Source: Papio anubis
Lineage: Eukaryota > Chordata > Mammalia > Primates > Cercopithecidae
NCBI RefSeq assembly: GCF_008728515.1
Contig: NC_044981.1
Span: forward strand, 110,289,702 to 110,353,701
Reading direction: 5' to 3'
Length of the DNA: 64,000 bases
Shown here: positions 23,696 through 35,030 of the stretch, piece by piece
Numbering within the stretch: the first letter of the stretch is position 1
How the letters are laid out: each line of letters starts with the position of its first letter
Made by a program: the position numbers and the translations under genes
The notes under the pieces: model-generated
What the model was told of the DNA's origin: nothing
What the model saw: the letters and a program-made list of their open reading frames with translations, nothing else
Databases searched by the model: none

Positions 23696-25612
23696 AAGGA
23701 CTGAGGGACAGTTAACGCTATTTTACTCTTTCCTCTAGTTTGGTTTTGGAACTCGTTACTGGAAATTGTTTACACACTTGTTTTTAACTTTTTTAGGAGG
23801 AGAACGTCTTTTAAATTTTTTTTTTTTCTTTTTTAAGATTATGGTTAAATACACACACAAAAAAAACATGAGATCTTCCCTCTTCACACATGTGTCAGTG
23901 TACAGCTCAGTTCGTTACTTCTCAGCACAATGTTGTAGGGCAACCTCTGTCTCGGACTCTCGACAGCCCTGCAGTAACTGAGAACTCAGCCAGTGGGAAT
24001 GGAAATGCTCCCTCCCAGGTGAGTGCATTTCCCAGGCCCTCCCTTTTTCCTTTCCAGGTGCCCCACCGCCCCCCTTCGCCGCGCAGAGGATCACCTACCT
24101 GTCGGGGACTCTTACTCCTTTCATCAGGAGGGTACCTGTGGCTCAGCGGTGCCTGACAAAGGTACACTACAGTCCCTGCGTGTTTTATAGGCCCCTGAGC
24201 TAAGAATGGGTTTTATATTTTCAAAGAATTGTAAAGCAATGAGAGACAAACAAACAAACAGAAACGCCTAAAATGCTTACTCTTCGGCCCTGTACAGAAA
24301 AAGGTTGCTGACCTGTGGTAGAGCCGCCCAAGACGCACAGCACTGACGCAGGGCTGCACAGGCAGCGGCCCCAGCCGTTTGCGCTTCTTTCTCCTGAAAC
24401 AATTCTCAGAATGGGCATCCCCTCTGGGGGAGCTCAGCACTCACCCCACCTCCATCTGACTGCCGTTTGGGGTTCTTCCCTGAAAACACGTTCGTGACAT
24501 CCATCCATGCGGAATTCTCTCTTTCGTTTGGATTTTTCCTTTTTGTTTTTTCTTGGATTCTGTTGGGGATCTTGGGAACAGGGCCTTCATGTTTTTGTCT
24601 TCAGAATGGGAATGGCATGGTCTTTTGCAGTGGGCTCAGAAGGTTCTGCAAATCCCTTGGCCGCTTCCAGGTTCCCTTGTTCGTTTCCTGGTTGGGGCGC
24701 CTGCCAAGTCAGCAGGCCTGGCTGTGCCCTCAGCTGCTGGTGCTGACATCAGGATTGCCAGTAGCCGGCCCCTCTGCAATGTTGCTTTCTGGGGCTGGGT
24801 ATGTCCCTCCAGCAAGGAGAGTGCACATGTGGTTCCCAGAGCTCCGTGGGAACGGGAAGTGTGGTACCAGGATGGTGACATGGTTTGGCTGGTGATAAAC
24901 CTTGCTCATTCAGGGTTTTCAATCCTTTTGATTGGCCTGATGGGATCCTGGGGGCATTGTTAAGCCCTTTCTTCCTTTGGTGGCCCTTGTAGTACTCCAG
25001 AGGCCTAAAGAGCCGTGGTAGCTGCTGAGGTCTTGAATCTCCAGTGTCACAGAGTTGCTGGGGAAAGGAGGAACTCACTAGTCGGGGACTCTTGACTGGA
25101 AATGAGACACAGGAAATTTGAAAGGGCATCTATTTTATCTTTCTGCTTCTAAGCAATCACAGAAAATAGACGAAAAAAAATCTCCATATTGTTTCAAGCT
25201 CTCTGACGCTGCCTTTCCATTGTTTTTTAAACCTAGATCACAGTTTAGCTGCTTTTTCCATAGACAGAAGCCTGGAGCCACTTTGAGTTCGGTCCTTTTT
25301 GGGTTCAGGTCTTTCTGCTGCCTGGACCCAGGTTCTTGTGATGCTGGGCTAAAACCGGTGGGTACCAACGTTGCCAAGTAATTAAAATAAGCTTTTCCAT
25401 CCAAACCTCCAGCCTTTTTATAAACCCACTTAATGTTTTTCTTTATACACGTTTCTTTAGCATTCGGAATGGATTAGATTGCAGGGATTGTTAAAGGGTG
25501 TTTAAAAATATTTAGTAATAAATTCAAAGATGAATTGATGGAGTGTTTACTCTAGTTTGTAATCCGTTCTTAGGGAACCATCTGGCAGCTCCAATTTTGG
25601 CACCGTCAACCC

Positions 25613-25632
25613 TTCCTTCCAATTGGAAGGAA
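25613..25632. repeat. Perfect 20-bp palindrome
   Basis: TTCCTTCCAATTGGAAGGAA reads the same on both strands. It contains two inverted GGAA cores, as used by ETS-type factors, but no binding is implied by the sequence alone. Confidence 0.9.
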
Positions 25633-25752
25633 ATGCTTCCCTTGCTGGGGTTGAGCCCCAAAACTGGTCTGCGTCTGGCGTCCTCGAGGCACTGAGACCA
25701 CATGTAAAGCAGCTACCAGAGACAGCGACATGGTGCCTGCTGCTCTCTCTCT

Positions 25753-25788
25753 CTCTGCCCTTCTCTCTGCCCTTCTCTCTGCCCTTCT
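25753..25788. repeat. 12-bp minisatellite, three units
   Basis: CTCTGCCCTTCT is repeated three times without change (25753-25764, 25765-25776, 25777-25788), inside a wider CT-rich tract from 25743. Confidence 0.9.
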
Positions 25789-26801
25789 CCCCTCCCTTCC
25801 AGCCTGTGGTCTGGGGCCCTGGTATTGAAACATGTTCTGTCTGGTTGGAAATGTGGAAATATTCAGGAATCTTTACAACTTAAACTCCACTGAGTCTGAG
25901 GTGAACTTGAGAAGTTAATCGGCTTATAAAAATCTTAACCGGCTCACAAACCTTTCACTGGCCTTTCCCACAATGGCTGATTTCTCAATGAAAAGGCAGC
26001 TGATGGCAGGTTGCAGGTCTGCAGAAAGGCCTAGCGGCGCACTCAGTCTGGGAAGTCGCTCCGAGGGCTGTCTGTCCTGCAACGCTTGGGGCGACTGGCT
26101 CTTGGCAAAGGGCCTAGCGTCTGCCACTTTGGAGTACGTCCCGGGCACCCAGCCTGGCCTGGCCACTGAGGTCAGCCCACCCACTTTCGAAATCACTGTT
26201 TTAAATATTTGCCCAAAGGCTTCCTTGCTCCAGTTTTATCTTTTTTCACGTTCATTTAGTGAGGATGACAGTTCCTAGTTTGTCAGCTCTACATAGATGC
26301 CAAGTGCCTTTACGGTGGGCTGTGGTCCCTTCCTGGACCATGAGATGGTCTTGTGGCAATGGTGGGGGGCAGGTGAGCCTGCCCCAGAGACTGTCAGAAG
26401 CTGAAACAGGCCCTGCTGCTAGTGAGGGTGCCACCGCTATAGGCTTCAAGGTCTCAGGTCATCGGCTAGAAATAGAGCTCCTCCTGGTGCCAAGGTACAG
26501 AGGAAAATCACTCCTCAGCAGGAAGCAGAGGCAGGAAGGGAGCCTGATATGACCTCAGAAACCAAGAGCACTGGCACGACTAGGTGCCAGGAAGATGGTG
26601 GAAGTGCTCCTCAAGCTTCCCTACCCGACGGCTGCCCACCAAATAGATAGACGGGACACATTTCTCCAGGACTTGAGTGGCATAGCTTTCAGCATCCTGT
26701 CGAACGTGTCATATTTCTTTGATGAAATACTCCTTTTGCGTTAAAAGTTCATATGAGTTTTTATTTCTCCTCAGAAAATGTGAAAGCTTGTTTAAATGCG
26801 A

Positions 26802-27232
26802 TTTTTTTTTTTCAAAAAAAAATTTTTATTTTGGCTTCAAGAGTACATGTGCAGGTTTGTTATATAGGTAAACGTGTGTCATGGGGGTTTGGTGTACAGA
26901 TTATTTTGTCACACAGGTATTAAGCCTAGTAACCATTCGTTATTTTTCCTGTTTGTCTCCCTCCTTCCACCCTGCGCCCCCCAATAGGCCCCAGTGCGTG
27001 TTGTCCCCCTCTATGTGTCCCTATGTTCTCATCATTTAGCTCCCACTTACAAGTGAGAACATGCAGTATTTGGTTTTCTGTTCCTGCGTTACTTTGCTAA
27101 CAATAATGGCCTCCAGCTCCATCCACGTTCCTGCGGAGAACGTGGTCTCATTCTTTTTTATGGTGGCATAGTATTCCATGATATATATATACCACATTTT
27201 CTTTATCCAGTCTACCGTTGACAGGCATTACA
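26802..27232 (-). mobile_element. 5'-truncated L1 3' end
   Basis: A T/A-rich start (TTTTTTTTTTTCAAAAAAAAATTTTTATTTTGG) leads into GAGTACATGTGCAGGTTTGTTATATAGG, the reverse complement of an L1 3'UTR, then GTTCCTGCGTTACTTTGC, TTTTTATGGTGGCATAGTATTCC and CTTTATCCAGTCTACCG. It is more diverged than the copy at 53.8 kb, so probably older. Confidence 0.88.
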
Positions 27233-27344
27233 TGCAAAACTAACATTCACTCTAGTCCTTGAGTAAAATTTCGTATGTACTCAGCAACTCTCAGTAATTC
27301 CTAGGAAGCTCAACCCTGGTCTAAGAAGTACCACTCTTACTGAT

Positions 27345-27500
27345 GTTTAAAGTCAGGAAGACTAATTTCACATCTGCCATTCACAAGATTTCTGACCTTT
27401 GAAAGTTGCTTAACTGTCTTAGGCCTCAGTTTCTTCATCTGTAAAATATAATAATTTATCCTTATGTGGTAGCTGTGAGGATTACCTGAAAAAGTGGTGT
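27345..27500 (+). repeat. MIR-type ancient SINE
   Basis: TTGCTTAACTGTCTTAGGCCTCAGTTTCTTCATCTGTAAAATATAATAAT and GTAGCTGTGAGGATTACCTG follow the MIR consensus. Confidence 0.7.
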
Positions 27501-27800
27501 AAAACTGGTACGTAGCTTTTGTGTGTGTGAATGTGGGTGTGTATGCTGTCTCAGAGTAGAAAGAAAAATCAAAGATCATTCCATGTGCTGAGGGAAGCTT
27601 TTCAACAACACTGTGGCTTCATGGTTATGGATCCATTCAGAGATGTCTCCCGTTGCAGGAAATTCTCCCCACCCTTTCCTTCAGCTGGCGTCCCAGGTTA
27701 TCTATAGGCAGTTCTGTTAGAAAGTGTATCTCTGTCTTGAATGAAGACCTTTTCTCTGGTCTCAGCTCTGCTCTTTTGGTGGTATTCACAAATATTGCAA

Positions 27801-28113
27801 TTTTTTTTTTTTTTTTTTGGACAGAGTTTTGCTCTTGTTGCCCAGGCTGGAGTGCAATGGTGCGATCTCGGCTCACCGCAACCTCTGCCTCATGGGTTCA
27901 AGTGATTCTCCTGACTCAGCCTCCCGAGAAGCTGGGATTACAGGCATGTGCCACCATGCCCAGCTAATTTTGTATGTACATATATTTTTTTTTAGTAGAG
28001 ACGGGGTTTCTCCATGTTGCCCAGACTGGTCTCGAACTCCCGACCTCAGGTGATCCACCTGCCTCGGCCTCCCAAAGTGCTGGGATTACAGGCATGAGCC
28101 ACTGCACCCAGCC
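27801..28113 (-). mobile_element. Alu SINE with target-site duplication
   Basis: A T-run is followed by the reverse-complement Alu body from GGACAGAGTTTTGCTCTTG to GAGCCACTGCACCCAGCC. Flanking CAAATATTGCAA (27789-27800) and CAAATACTGCAA (about 28115-28126) are the target-site duplication, with one mismatch. Intergenic. Confidence 0.95.
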
Positions 28114-28220
28114 CCAAATACTGCAATTGTAAGCCACCAAGAATGTGAACTTAAAACTAGCTTCTTAATGCACATAGTCCAAATAATGCAAACTATGAAA
28201 ATTTACTTCTTTAAGGCATA

Positions 28221-28654
28221 TGATGTGGTTTGGATCTGTGTCCTCATCAAGTCTCCTGTCAAATTGTAATCCCTAGAATCCCTAGTGTTGGAGGTGGGGC
28301 CTGGTGGGAGGTAATTGGATCATGGGGATGGAGTTCTCCTGAATGGGTTAGCACCATACCTTCTGGTGCTGTCCTTGTGATGGTAAGTGAGTTATTGTGA
28401 GATCTGGTTGTTGAAAAGTGTGTAGCACCTCCCCACCTCTCTCTGCCTTCTCCTTCCGGCAAAGTAGGAAGTGCCTGCTTCCCCTTCACCTTCTGCCATG
28501 ATTGAAAGTTTCCTGAGGCCTCCCCAGAAGCCGAGCAGATGTTGCCATGCTTCCTGTACGGCCTGCAGAACTGTGAGCCAATTAAACCTCTTTTCTTTAT
28601 AAATTACCCGGTCTCAGGTATTTCTTTGTAGCAGTGTGAGAATGGGCAAATAGG
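28221..28654 (+). mobile_element. MSTB-type MaLR solo LTR
   Basis: It begins TGATGTGGTTTGGATCTGTG and proceeds through GGAGGTGGGGCCTGGTGGGAGG, GTAGCACCTCCCCACC, TTGTAAGTT-like, TTCCTGAGGCCTCCCCAGAAGC and AATTAAACCTCTTTTCTTTATAAATTACCC, to GAATGGGCAAATAGG. This is the MST LTR order of the ERVL-MaLR group. No internal region is attached, so it is a solo LTR formed by recombination. Confidence 0.88.
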
Positions 28655-28979
28655 ACATACATTCTGTATTTTTGGAGAAGCAAATCTAAACATGGTAAGT
28701 CTGCATTTAAATGTCCCCAATGGCTTAAGAATATCTAACATTGAAGAATGTGCTCTTTACCTAGTATGTAATCAAGCCCCAGTCAGACATTCCTACATTG
28801 ACACACTCCAATGGGCACATTCAAAAGCTCCATAGATTGCTCAGTATTCTCTCAAAACCTTGCTGATCCCCCGAAATAACACATGGCATATGTAGACAAG
28901 TCTGCTCCTTGGTGTTCTGACAAGAGAAATAAAGGATGGACAGGGTATGTGGAGAGGTGAGACCCCTAGCTATGACTGA

Positions 28980-31160
28980 GAGTATTGGTAAATCCTCACT
29001 CCAAAAAGAAACTATAAGGTTGAACAAAATTGACAAAAACAGGTATTTCAACACTCTGCAAGTTGACCAAAGATGTATAACAATCTGAGAAATGTTTATA
29101 TTGAAAAATTGCTGAAATTTGCGTAAGTACAGTGCAGATTTGTGGTATTGTTGCCTGGGGGTGCTCCCACCCTTACCTTTCCCCTGTTTGGTCAGCACCA
29201 GAACAAGGCAGGTAGAAGGACTGACAGCTTTGTTGCTGCAATCACAGCAGAGCTCACTTGATTTGGTGGATGAGTGTTCAGGGCCAATGTCTTCACTAGC
29301 TTGAGGTTGTGGTTGTGGCAAGCATATTCCTGGCTTTGGCTGCAAACATGCCTAGGGGAGATCAGAGCGTGCCCAGGCTAGCTAGCCCCCGCGTCCTGTC
29401 CGACTGTGAGGGCTGCATGCATGTGCAGAGGAGATGCAAAGGGGCCCAGCAAAAAATTGAGTCAGACTTGAAAACAGCCTGAAAATGGAATACATTCTCC
29501 AGCCACGTACAGATCCATTGGTGGAGGACAGAGGGGGTGTTTGAGCCTAGTCATTGGATGCACGCTCAGCTGTGGACATAGGGGCAACTCTGAGAAAGTC
29601 AGGGTTAAAAATAAAAACAGGAATAATAATTTAAGAACCTAGCAGAAACATCAGAGGCCAAACACAAGTAGAGGCAAGTCTCATATATTTAACTCAGGTG
29701 AGTTATTTAAAAAATGAATAAAAACAACAAAATCCAGCAGCAGCAACAAGCAGGGAAGAATAAGAATCCAGAGTTGCTACCGTAGAGTATCTAAAATGTT
29801 CAGTTTTCAATAAAAATTAGATCATATGTAAAGAAACAGGGAAATGTGACTTCTACTCAGGAATAGCAGTGGTCAAAAGAAACTATGTGTTTCCCAGATG
29901 CTGGATTTAGCAAAGACTTCATGTAGCTATTATAAATATGCTTAAATATCTAATGGAAACCATGTTTAAAGAATTCAAGTATGACAACAATGCATCAACA
30001 AGTGGGAATTCTCAAGAGACAGAAATAAGTTTTAAAAACTCAATTTTTATTCTGTAGTGGAAATGTACAATAATGGAAATGAAAATTCACTAGAAGAGCT
30101 CAACCTCAGATTCAAGAAGGCAGAAGAAAAAAAGCAGTCCCCTTGAAGATGAATGAATAGAAATTATGTAATTTGAAGAATAGAGAGGGAAAAAAGGCAA
30201 AAGAAAATAAATAAATGCTCAGAAATTTGTGGGATGACATCAGACCTACCAACATATATGTAAAGAGAGTCTCAGCAAGGGAGGGGAGAGAGAGAGGGGA
30301 AGAAAAAGTATTTGAACAAACAATGGCTGAAAACTTCCCAAGTTTGATGAAAAACATCACTTTACACATTCAAGAGGTTCAGTGACTCCCAAGTAGAATA
30401 TATACAAAAAGATCTACACCTAAACACATTATAGTCACACTGTTCAAAGATAAAATCTTAAAAGCAATAAAGAAAATGTAACTTGTCAGATACAGGTAAG
30501 CATCGAAACACGGGTGGCTCTGATTCTGTATTGGAAGCAATGGAGGCTTGAAGGCAATGGGATGACATATACAAAGGCTGGGCAGGTCATGGTGGCTCAC
30601 ACTTGTAATCTCAGCACCTTGGGAGGCCAAGGCGGGAGCGTTGCTTGAGCCCAGGAGTTCAAGATCAGCTTGGGCAACATAATGAGACCTCATCTCTGCA
30701 ATAAATTAAAGAAACAAACAAAATTAGCTGGGTTTGGTGGGACATGCCTGTAGTTCCAGCTACTCGGGAGGCTGAGGTGGAAGGATCACTTGAGCCTGGA
30801 ACATGGAGGCTGCAGTGAACTGAGACTGCGCCACTGCACTCCAGCCTGGGTGACAGAATGACATCCTGTCTCAAAAAAACAAAACAAAAGTGCTGAAAGA
30901 AACAAAAACATCAATGACCATCAACCAGGAATTCCACATTCAGGAAAACTACAAACTGCTCTTCAAAAATGAAGGTAGAATTAATGTATTACCAGATAAA
31001 CAAAGATCAAGATAATTCATTACTAGTAGACCTGCCTTACAAAAATGCTAAATGAATCCCTTCAGGCTAAAAGAAAATGACCCCAGACAGTAACTCAAAT
31101 CCACAGGAAGAAATGAGGCACACTGGAAATGGCAAATATGCAGATTCGTATTTCTAAAAA
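28980..31160 (+). repeat. HAL1/L1M-like ancient LINE block
   Basis: Several stretches read like an old L1-related element on the + strand: TTCAGTTTTCAATAAAAATTAGATCATATG, CTATTATAAATATGCTTAAATATC, ACACATTATAGTCACACTGTTCAAAGATAAAATC, and CTACAAACTGCTCTTCAAAAATGAAGG with TGCTAAATGAATCCCTTCAGGCTAAAAG. An Alu interrupts it at 30576-30890. The 174-residue minus-strand frame at 28821-29345 is antisense to this block and is not a gene. Family and ends are uncertain. Confidence 0.55.
30576..30890 (+). mobile_element. Alu SINE
   Basis: A forward Alu: GGCTGGGCAGGTCATGGTGGC through AGGAGTTCAAGATCAGC to CTCCAGCCTGGGTGACAG and an A-rich tail. It is inserted in the older LINE block around it. Confidence 0.95.
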
Positions 31161-31400
31161 ATAAATTTTTTCTGATTTCTTGTCAATTTTTTTTTAAAAG
31201 ATAGAAAGTAGTTTAAGGCAATAAATATAGTTTATAGCATATATAGATATAATATATATGGTAAGAGAATGGAGCTATGTTGGAGCAAAGATTTTTATGT
31301 CATCAGATTTAAATTACTATTAATTTGAAATATACTGTGATAGATTAAGATGCATACTGAGCAATCACTAAGAAAAGAATTCAAAAAATAATTAAATTGT

Positions 31401-31696
31401 CTGGGCACAGTGGCTCACACCTGTAATCCGAGCACTTTGGGAGGCCGAGGTGGGTGGATCACTTGAGGTCAGGAGTTCAAGACCAGCCTTTCCAACATGG
31501 TGAAACACTGTCTCTACTAAAAATATAAAAATTAGCCAGGTGTGGTGACACTCGCCTGTAATCTCAGCTACTCAGGAGGCTGAGGCAGGAGAATCGCTTG
31601 AACCCAGGAGGCAGAGGTTGCAGTGAGCCAAGATGGTGCCACTGCACTCCAGTCTGGGTGACAAAACAAAACTCCATGTCAAAAAAAAAAAAAAAA
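31401..31696 (+). mobile_element. Alu SINE
   Basis: A forward, full-length Alu from CTGGGCACAGTGGCTCACACC to an A-run ending at 31696, with both monomers and the middle A-rich linker. Confidence 0.95.
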
Positions 31697-31744
31697 GAGA
31701 AATTAAAATTACACCCTAAAAATATTTATTTAACAATTTGGGGG

Positions 31745-32510
31745 GAAAAGGTTAAAGGTTTTCTCTTAGATCCCACAAGTTAAGGGCTCAGTCCCACAAG
31801 ACTGCCCCCCATCTCAGACACCAATTGCAAAGTAGTAAGTTGTCACCTTTATCTCTGACCAGCCAGTTATAAATTGGAGTTTCCACAAACCCCTCCTTGG
31901 GCTTGATTCATTTGCTAGGGTGGCTCATAGAACTTAGGGAAACACTTATATTTATCTGTTTATTATCAAGGATAATGAAAAAGATAAAGATAGACAAATG
32001 AAAAGATGAAGAGAGCCAGGTATAGGGGAAGGTGCGAAGAGCCTCCGTGTCCTATCCAGGTGTGCCGTCTTCCAGCCACCTGCAAGTGTTCACCAATCTA
32101 GAAGCTCTCTCAACACTGTCCTCTTGGGTTTTTTATGGCGGCTTCATTACATAGACATGACTAATTACATCAGTGGCCACTGATGATCTATTCAACCATC
32201 AGCCCCTCTCCAGAGCCTCTCAAGAGCCTCTCCAGAGGTCAAAGGGTAGAGCTGAAAGTCCCATCCCTTTAATCCCATGGCTGATTCCCCATCCTGACGT
32301 TATCCAGGAGCCCACCAGGAGCTGCCTCATTAGAACAAAAGAAGCTTCTATTGCCCAGGAAATTCCAAGGGATTTGGGAGCTCTGTGTTAGACACCAGGG
32401 TCAAAGACCAAATATTAGAACAAAAGAGACTCCTAGCACCCCTGTCTATAAGAGTTTTAGAAATTGTCTCAGAAACTGGGGCCAGAGACCAAATATATAT
32501 TTCTTATTGT
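31745..32510. repeat. LTR-like ancient repeat, family unresolved
   Basis: This block resembles the body of an old LTR: a run of 'accaaatattag' and 'agaacaaaag' words and a 3' end near TTTCTTATTGTACCATAATATC. A diverged tandem repeat is visible (AGAACAAAAG at about 32334 and 32418; GACCAAATAT at about 32407 and 32489). I cannot name the family or prove the ends. Confidence 0.35.
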
Positions 32511-32649
32511 ACCATAATATCACTAAAACAATGAAAGGCAGTAAGAAGAACAGAGGAACAAAGACAGGAGGCATGTACAAAATGATAATAAGGGGGGAAA
32601 TGTAAATCTAACCATATCCATCATTCTATTAAATGTAGATGCTCAGACA

Positions 32650-32860
32650 GGGCAACAGTAATTGCGATAAAAATAGCTAACATGGACTGAGTGCTGACTA
32701 TGTGCGGTACTATCCTGGGCACTTCACATGTCCACTCTTGTAATCTTCACAGTACCGCTGTGGGGTATGTGCTATTCTTGTTTCTATTTTAGAAATGAGG
32801 AAACCAAAGAACACAAGGATTGAAGAACTTGCCAAGGGAATGCTTGGACAAGAAAATGAA
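32650..32860 (+). repeat. MIR-type ancient SINE
   Basis: AGCTAACATGGACTGAGTGCTGACTATGTGC, CTGGGCACTTCACATGTCC and TTTTAGAAATGAGGAAACC match the MIR pattern. Confidence 0.6.
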
Positions 32861-33034
32861 TTAGCTTCCCGGAATCCACGTGACTCAAACAATGTGAAGA
32901 CCCTCAGCCCACCCTAATAAAGAAATGAGTCCTACGTGCAGTTTTGGAAAACTCTGGAAAGGGCGAAGCAGTGTCAGCCACGGTCCTTCCATACTCTCCG
33001 TGAGCGAACCATGTGGTCGTCATAAGAACCCTTC

Positions 33035-33130
33035 CAGGCAGATGCATGTCATCTCTCTTTACAAGTGAAGAAACTGAGGCCCAGGGAAATTAACTTGCCC
33101 AAGGTGATGCCAAAAAACAAAAAAAATGAG
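33035..33130 (+). repeat. MIR-type fragment
   Basis: TCTTTACAAGTGAAGAAACTGAGGCCCAGGGAAATTAACTTGCCCAAGG is a close MIR core reading. Confidence 0.65.
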
Positions 33131-33528
33131 GATTCAAACAGTAATCTAGCTGCAGTGCCTGTGTGAATATTATGTTGCCTCTCAGTAAGTCCTATACCCA
33201 GCCCCTCCCAATTCATCAGTTAAATCAGAGAAAATAGATAAAGGAAGCATGCAGGTAGCTCTAAAAGGGAAGGGAGTCCTGAAATGGAAACCTGGGGTGG
33301 GGGTGGACCAATTGTTCCTGCTTTACCTTCAGGATGAGGGAGAGGTTTTTAAGCTAACTATATAGTTTCAGATCACTCATTCTTCCATTCACTCATTCAT
33401 TCATAAATAACCACTCTCAGGCGTCCTTCTTCTCCCTCACAGGGAAGGAGTGGGGCCAGGCATTAGAAAATAGCAACTATGTTTAATGAGCATCTCAGTT
33501 AGTCCTCACCACCATCCTATGAATTAGG

Positions 33529-33530
<2 letters not shown>

Positions 33531-33574
<44 letters not shown>
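33531..33574. repeat. (TTA)n microsatellite at Alu tail
   Basis: About fourteen TTA units adjoin the tail end of the antisense Alu that starts right after. The left target-duplication copy (AGGTGTTATTATT, 33526-33538) overlaps it. Confidence 0.9.
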
Positions 33575-34720
33575 TTGAGACGGAGTCTCCCTCTGTCGCC
33601 CAGGCTGGAGTGCAGTGACCAGATCTCAGCTCACTGCAAGCTCCGCCTCCTGGGTTTACCATTCTCCTGCCTCAGCCTCCCGAGTAGCTGGGACTACAGG
33701 CTCCCCACTCCTCACCGGCTAGTTTTTTGTATTTTTTGTATTTTTTTTTTATTATTATACTTTTAAGTTCTAGTACATGTGCATAACGGCAGGTTTTGTT
33801 AATATTATGTATGTTTTATTGCCATGTTGCTGTGTTGCACCCATCAACCTGCCAGCACTCCATCAACTCATCATTTACATCAGGTATAACCCCAATGCAA
33901 TCCCTCCCCCTCCCTGCTCCCCATGATAGTCTCCTGTGCATGTTCCCCTTCCCAAGCCCAAGTGATCTCATTGTTCAGTTCCCACCTAAGGAGTGAGAAC
34001 ATGTGGTGTTTGGTTTTGTGTTCTGTGGATAGTTTCATGCTGAGAACTTACGGTTTTAGCCAGTATCCATGTCCCTACAAAGGACACAAACTCATCCTTC
34101 TTTTTTATGGCTGCATAGTATTCCATGGTGTATATGTGCCACATTTTCTTTAATCCAGTCTCGTCACTGATGGACATTTGGGTTAATTCCAAGTTCCTAT
34201 ATTGTGAATAGTGCTTAATAATTTCTCAAAAGAAGACATTCATACAGCCAACAGACACATGAAAAAAAATGCTCATCACTGGCCATCGGAGAAATGCAAA
34301 TCAAAACTACAATGAGATACCATCTCACACCCAGTTAGAATGGCAATCATTAAAAAGTCAGGAAAACAACAGGTGCTGGAGAGGGCTGTGAGAAATAGGA
34401 ACACTTTACACTGCTGGTGGATTGAACTAGTTCAACCATTATAGAAAAAACAGTATGGCTACCCTCAAGGATTCAGAACTACGTACCATATGACCCAGCC
34501 ATCCCATTGCATATACCCAAAGGATTATAAATCATGCTGGCTATAAAGATACATGCACACGATAAGCATTTATTGTGGCACTATTCACACACAGTTTGTA
34601 TTTTTTAGTAGAGACGGGTTTCACCATGTTAGCCAGATGGTCTCTGATCCTGACTCGTGATCCGCCCATCTCGGCCTCCCAAAGTGCTGAGATTACAGGC
34701 TTGAGCCACCGCGCCTGGCC
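33571..34720 (-). mobile_element. Alu SINE interrupted by an L1 insertion
   Basis: An antisense Alu starts TTTTGAGACGGAGTCTCCC and proceeds to GGCTAGTTTTTTGTA, stops, and resumes at about 34595 with TTTGTATTTTTTAGTAGAGACGGG, ending GCCACCGCGCCTGGCC at 34720. The outer target duplication is AGGTGTTATTATT (33526-33538) versus AGGCGTCATTATT (34721-34733), with two transitions. So the Alu came first and the L1 later. Confidence 0.92.
33741..34594 (-). mobile_element. L1 insertion with 5' inversion (twin priming) inside Alu
   Basis: 33741-34215 is a 3' L1 end in minus orientation (poly-T, ACTTTTAAGTTCTAGTACATG, CTGCATAGTATTCCATGG, CTTTAATCCAGTCTCG). At about 34216 the sequence changes to + orientation L1 (TTTCTCAAAAGAAGACATTC, GAGATACCATCTCACACCC, AGGATTATAAATCATGC) and runs to about 34592. 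Both parts contain the junction word GCACTATTCAC, showing that the two pieces were adjacent in the same L1. This is the product expected from twin-primed reverse transcription. No coding capacity. Confidence 0.9.
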
Positions 34721-35024
34721 AGGCGTCATTATTTATCATCATATTGTTGATAAGGAAGTCGAAACTCTGAAAAATCAATTGCCAATGATCATAAAATTTG
34801 TAAAGGTGAAGCCAAGAATTGAGGCCAGGTCTGCTTGACCACAGTGTCCACACACTTCCTGATACACCTGAGGGCAGAGGGAGTGAGGTGAGGAGAGGCC
34901 TTAGCATTCAGACTCGCTGTGTGTTACAGATTGTTTAACCACCTTGATTTTAGATGATCAGTGGCAAACTGCTAGCAAGAAGAGGAGCTTACAAAAAACA
35001 AACTTGTTGTCTTTAGTTTAATTC

Positions 35025-35030
35025 TTTATT
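35025..35030 (-). promoter_or_regulatory. ESR1: ESR1 poly(A) signal (AATAAA on minus strand)
   Basis: TTTATT on the + strand reads AATAAA on the minus strand, with AAAGAATTAAACTAAAG following. I take this as the distal ESR1 signal since the sequence after it fits the end of the long 3'UTR. The exact cleavage base is inferred. Confidence 0.85.

Larger units (their letters stand above)
15956..35009. other. SYNE1-ESR1 intergenic region (tail to tail)
   Basis: About 19 kb separates the inferred 3' ends of the two convergent genes. I find no supported gene in it. Contents: L2-, MER5- and MIR-like fragments in 16.4-27.5 kb, L1 3' ends at 18.96 and 26.8 kb, an MSTB LTR at 28.2 kb, a HAL1/L1M-like block at 29-31.2 kb with Alus, an LTR-like sequence at 31.75-32.5 kb, and a nested Alu/L1 at 33.5-34.7 kb. 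The parts 17.3-18.9, 19.4-21.2 and 24.0-26.8 kb show nothing I recognise. Confidence 0.8.

Noticed and set aside
24467..24963. Overlapping open frames of about 80-142 residues on both strands in the intergenic gap
   Set aside because: Several frames are open at once because the sequence is GC-rich; none resembles a protein I know, and no promoter or poly(A) signal frames them.
24103..25091. GTCGGGGACTCTT occurring twice 1 kb apart
   Set aside because: A 13-mer is expected to recur by chance in a window of this size.
28821..29345. 174-residue minus frame
   Set aside because: It is antisense to a HAL1/L1M-like relic and has no support.
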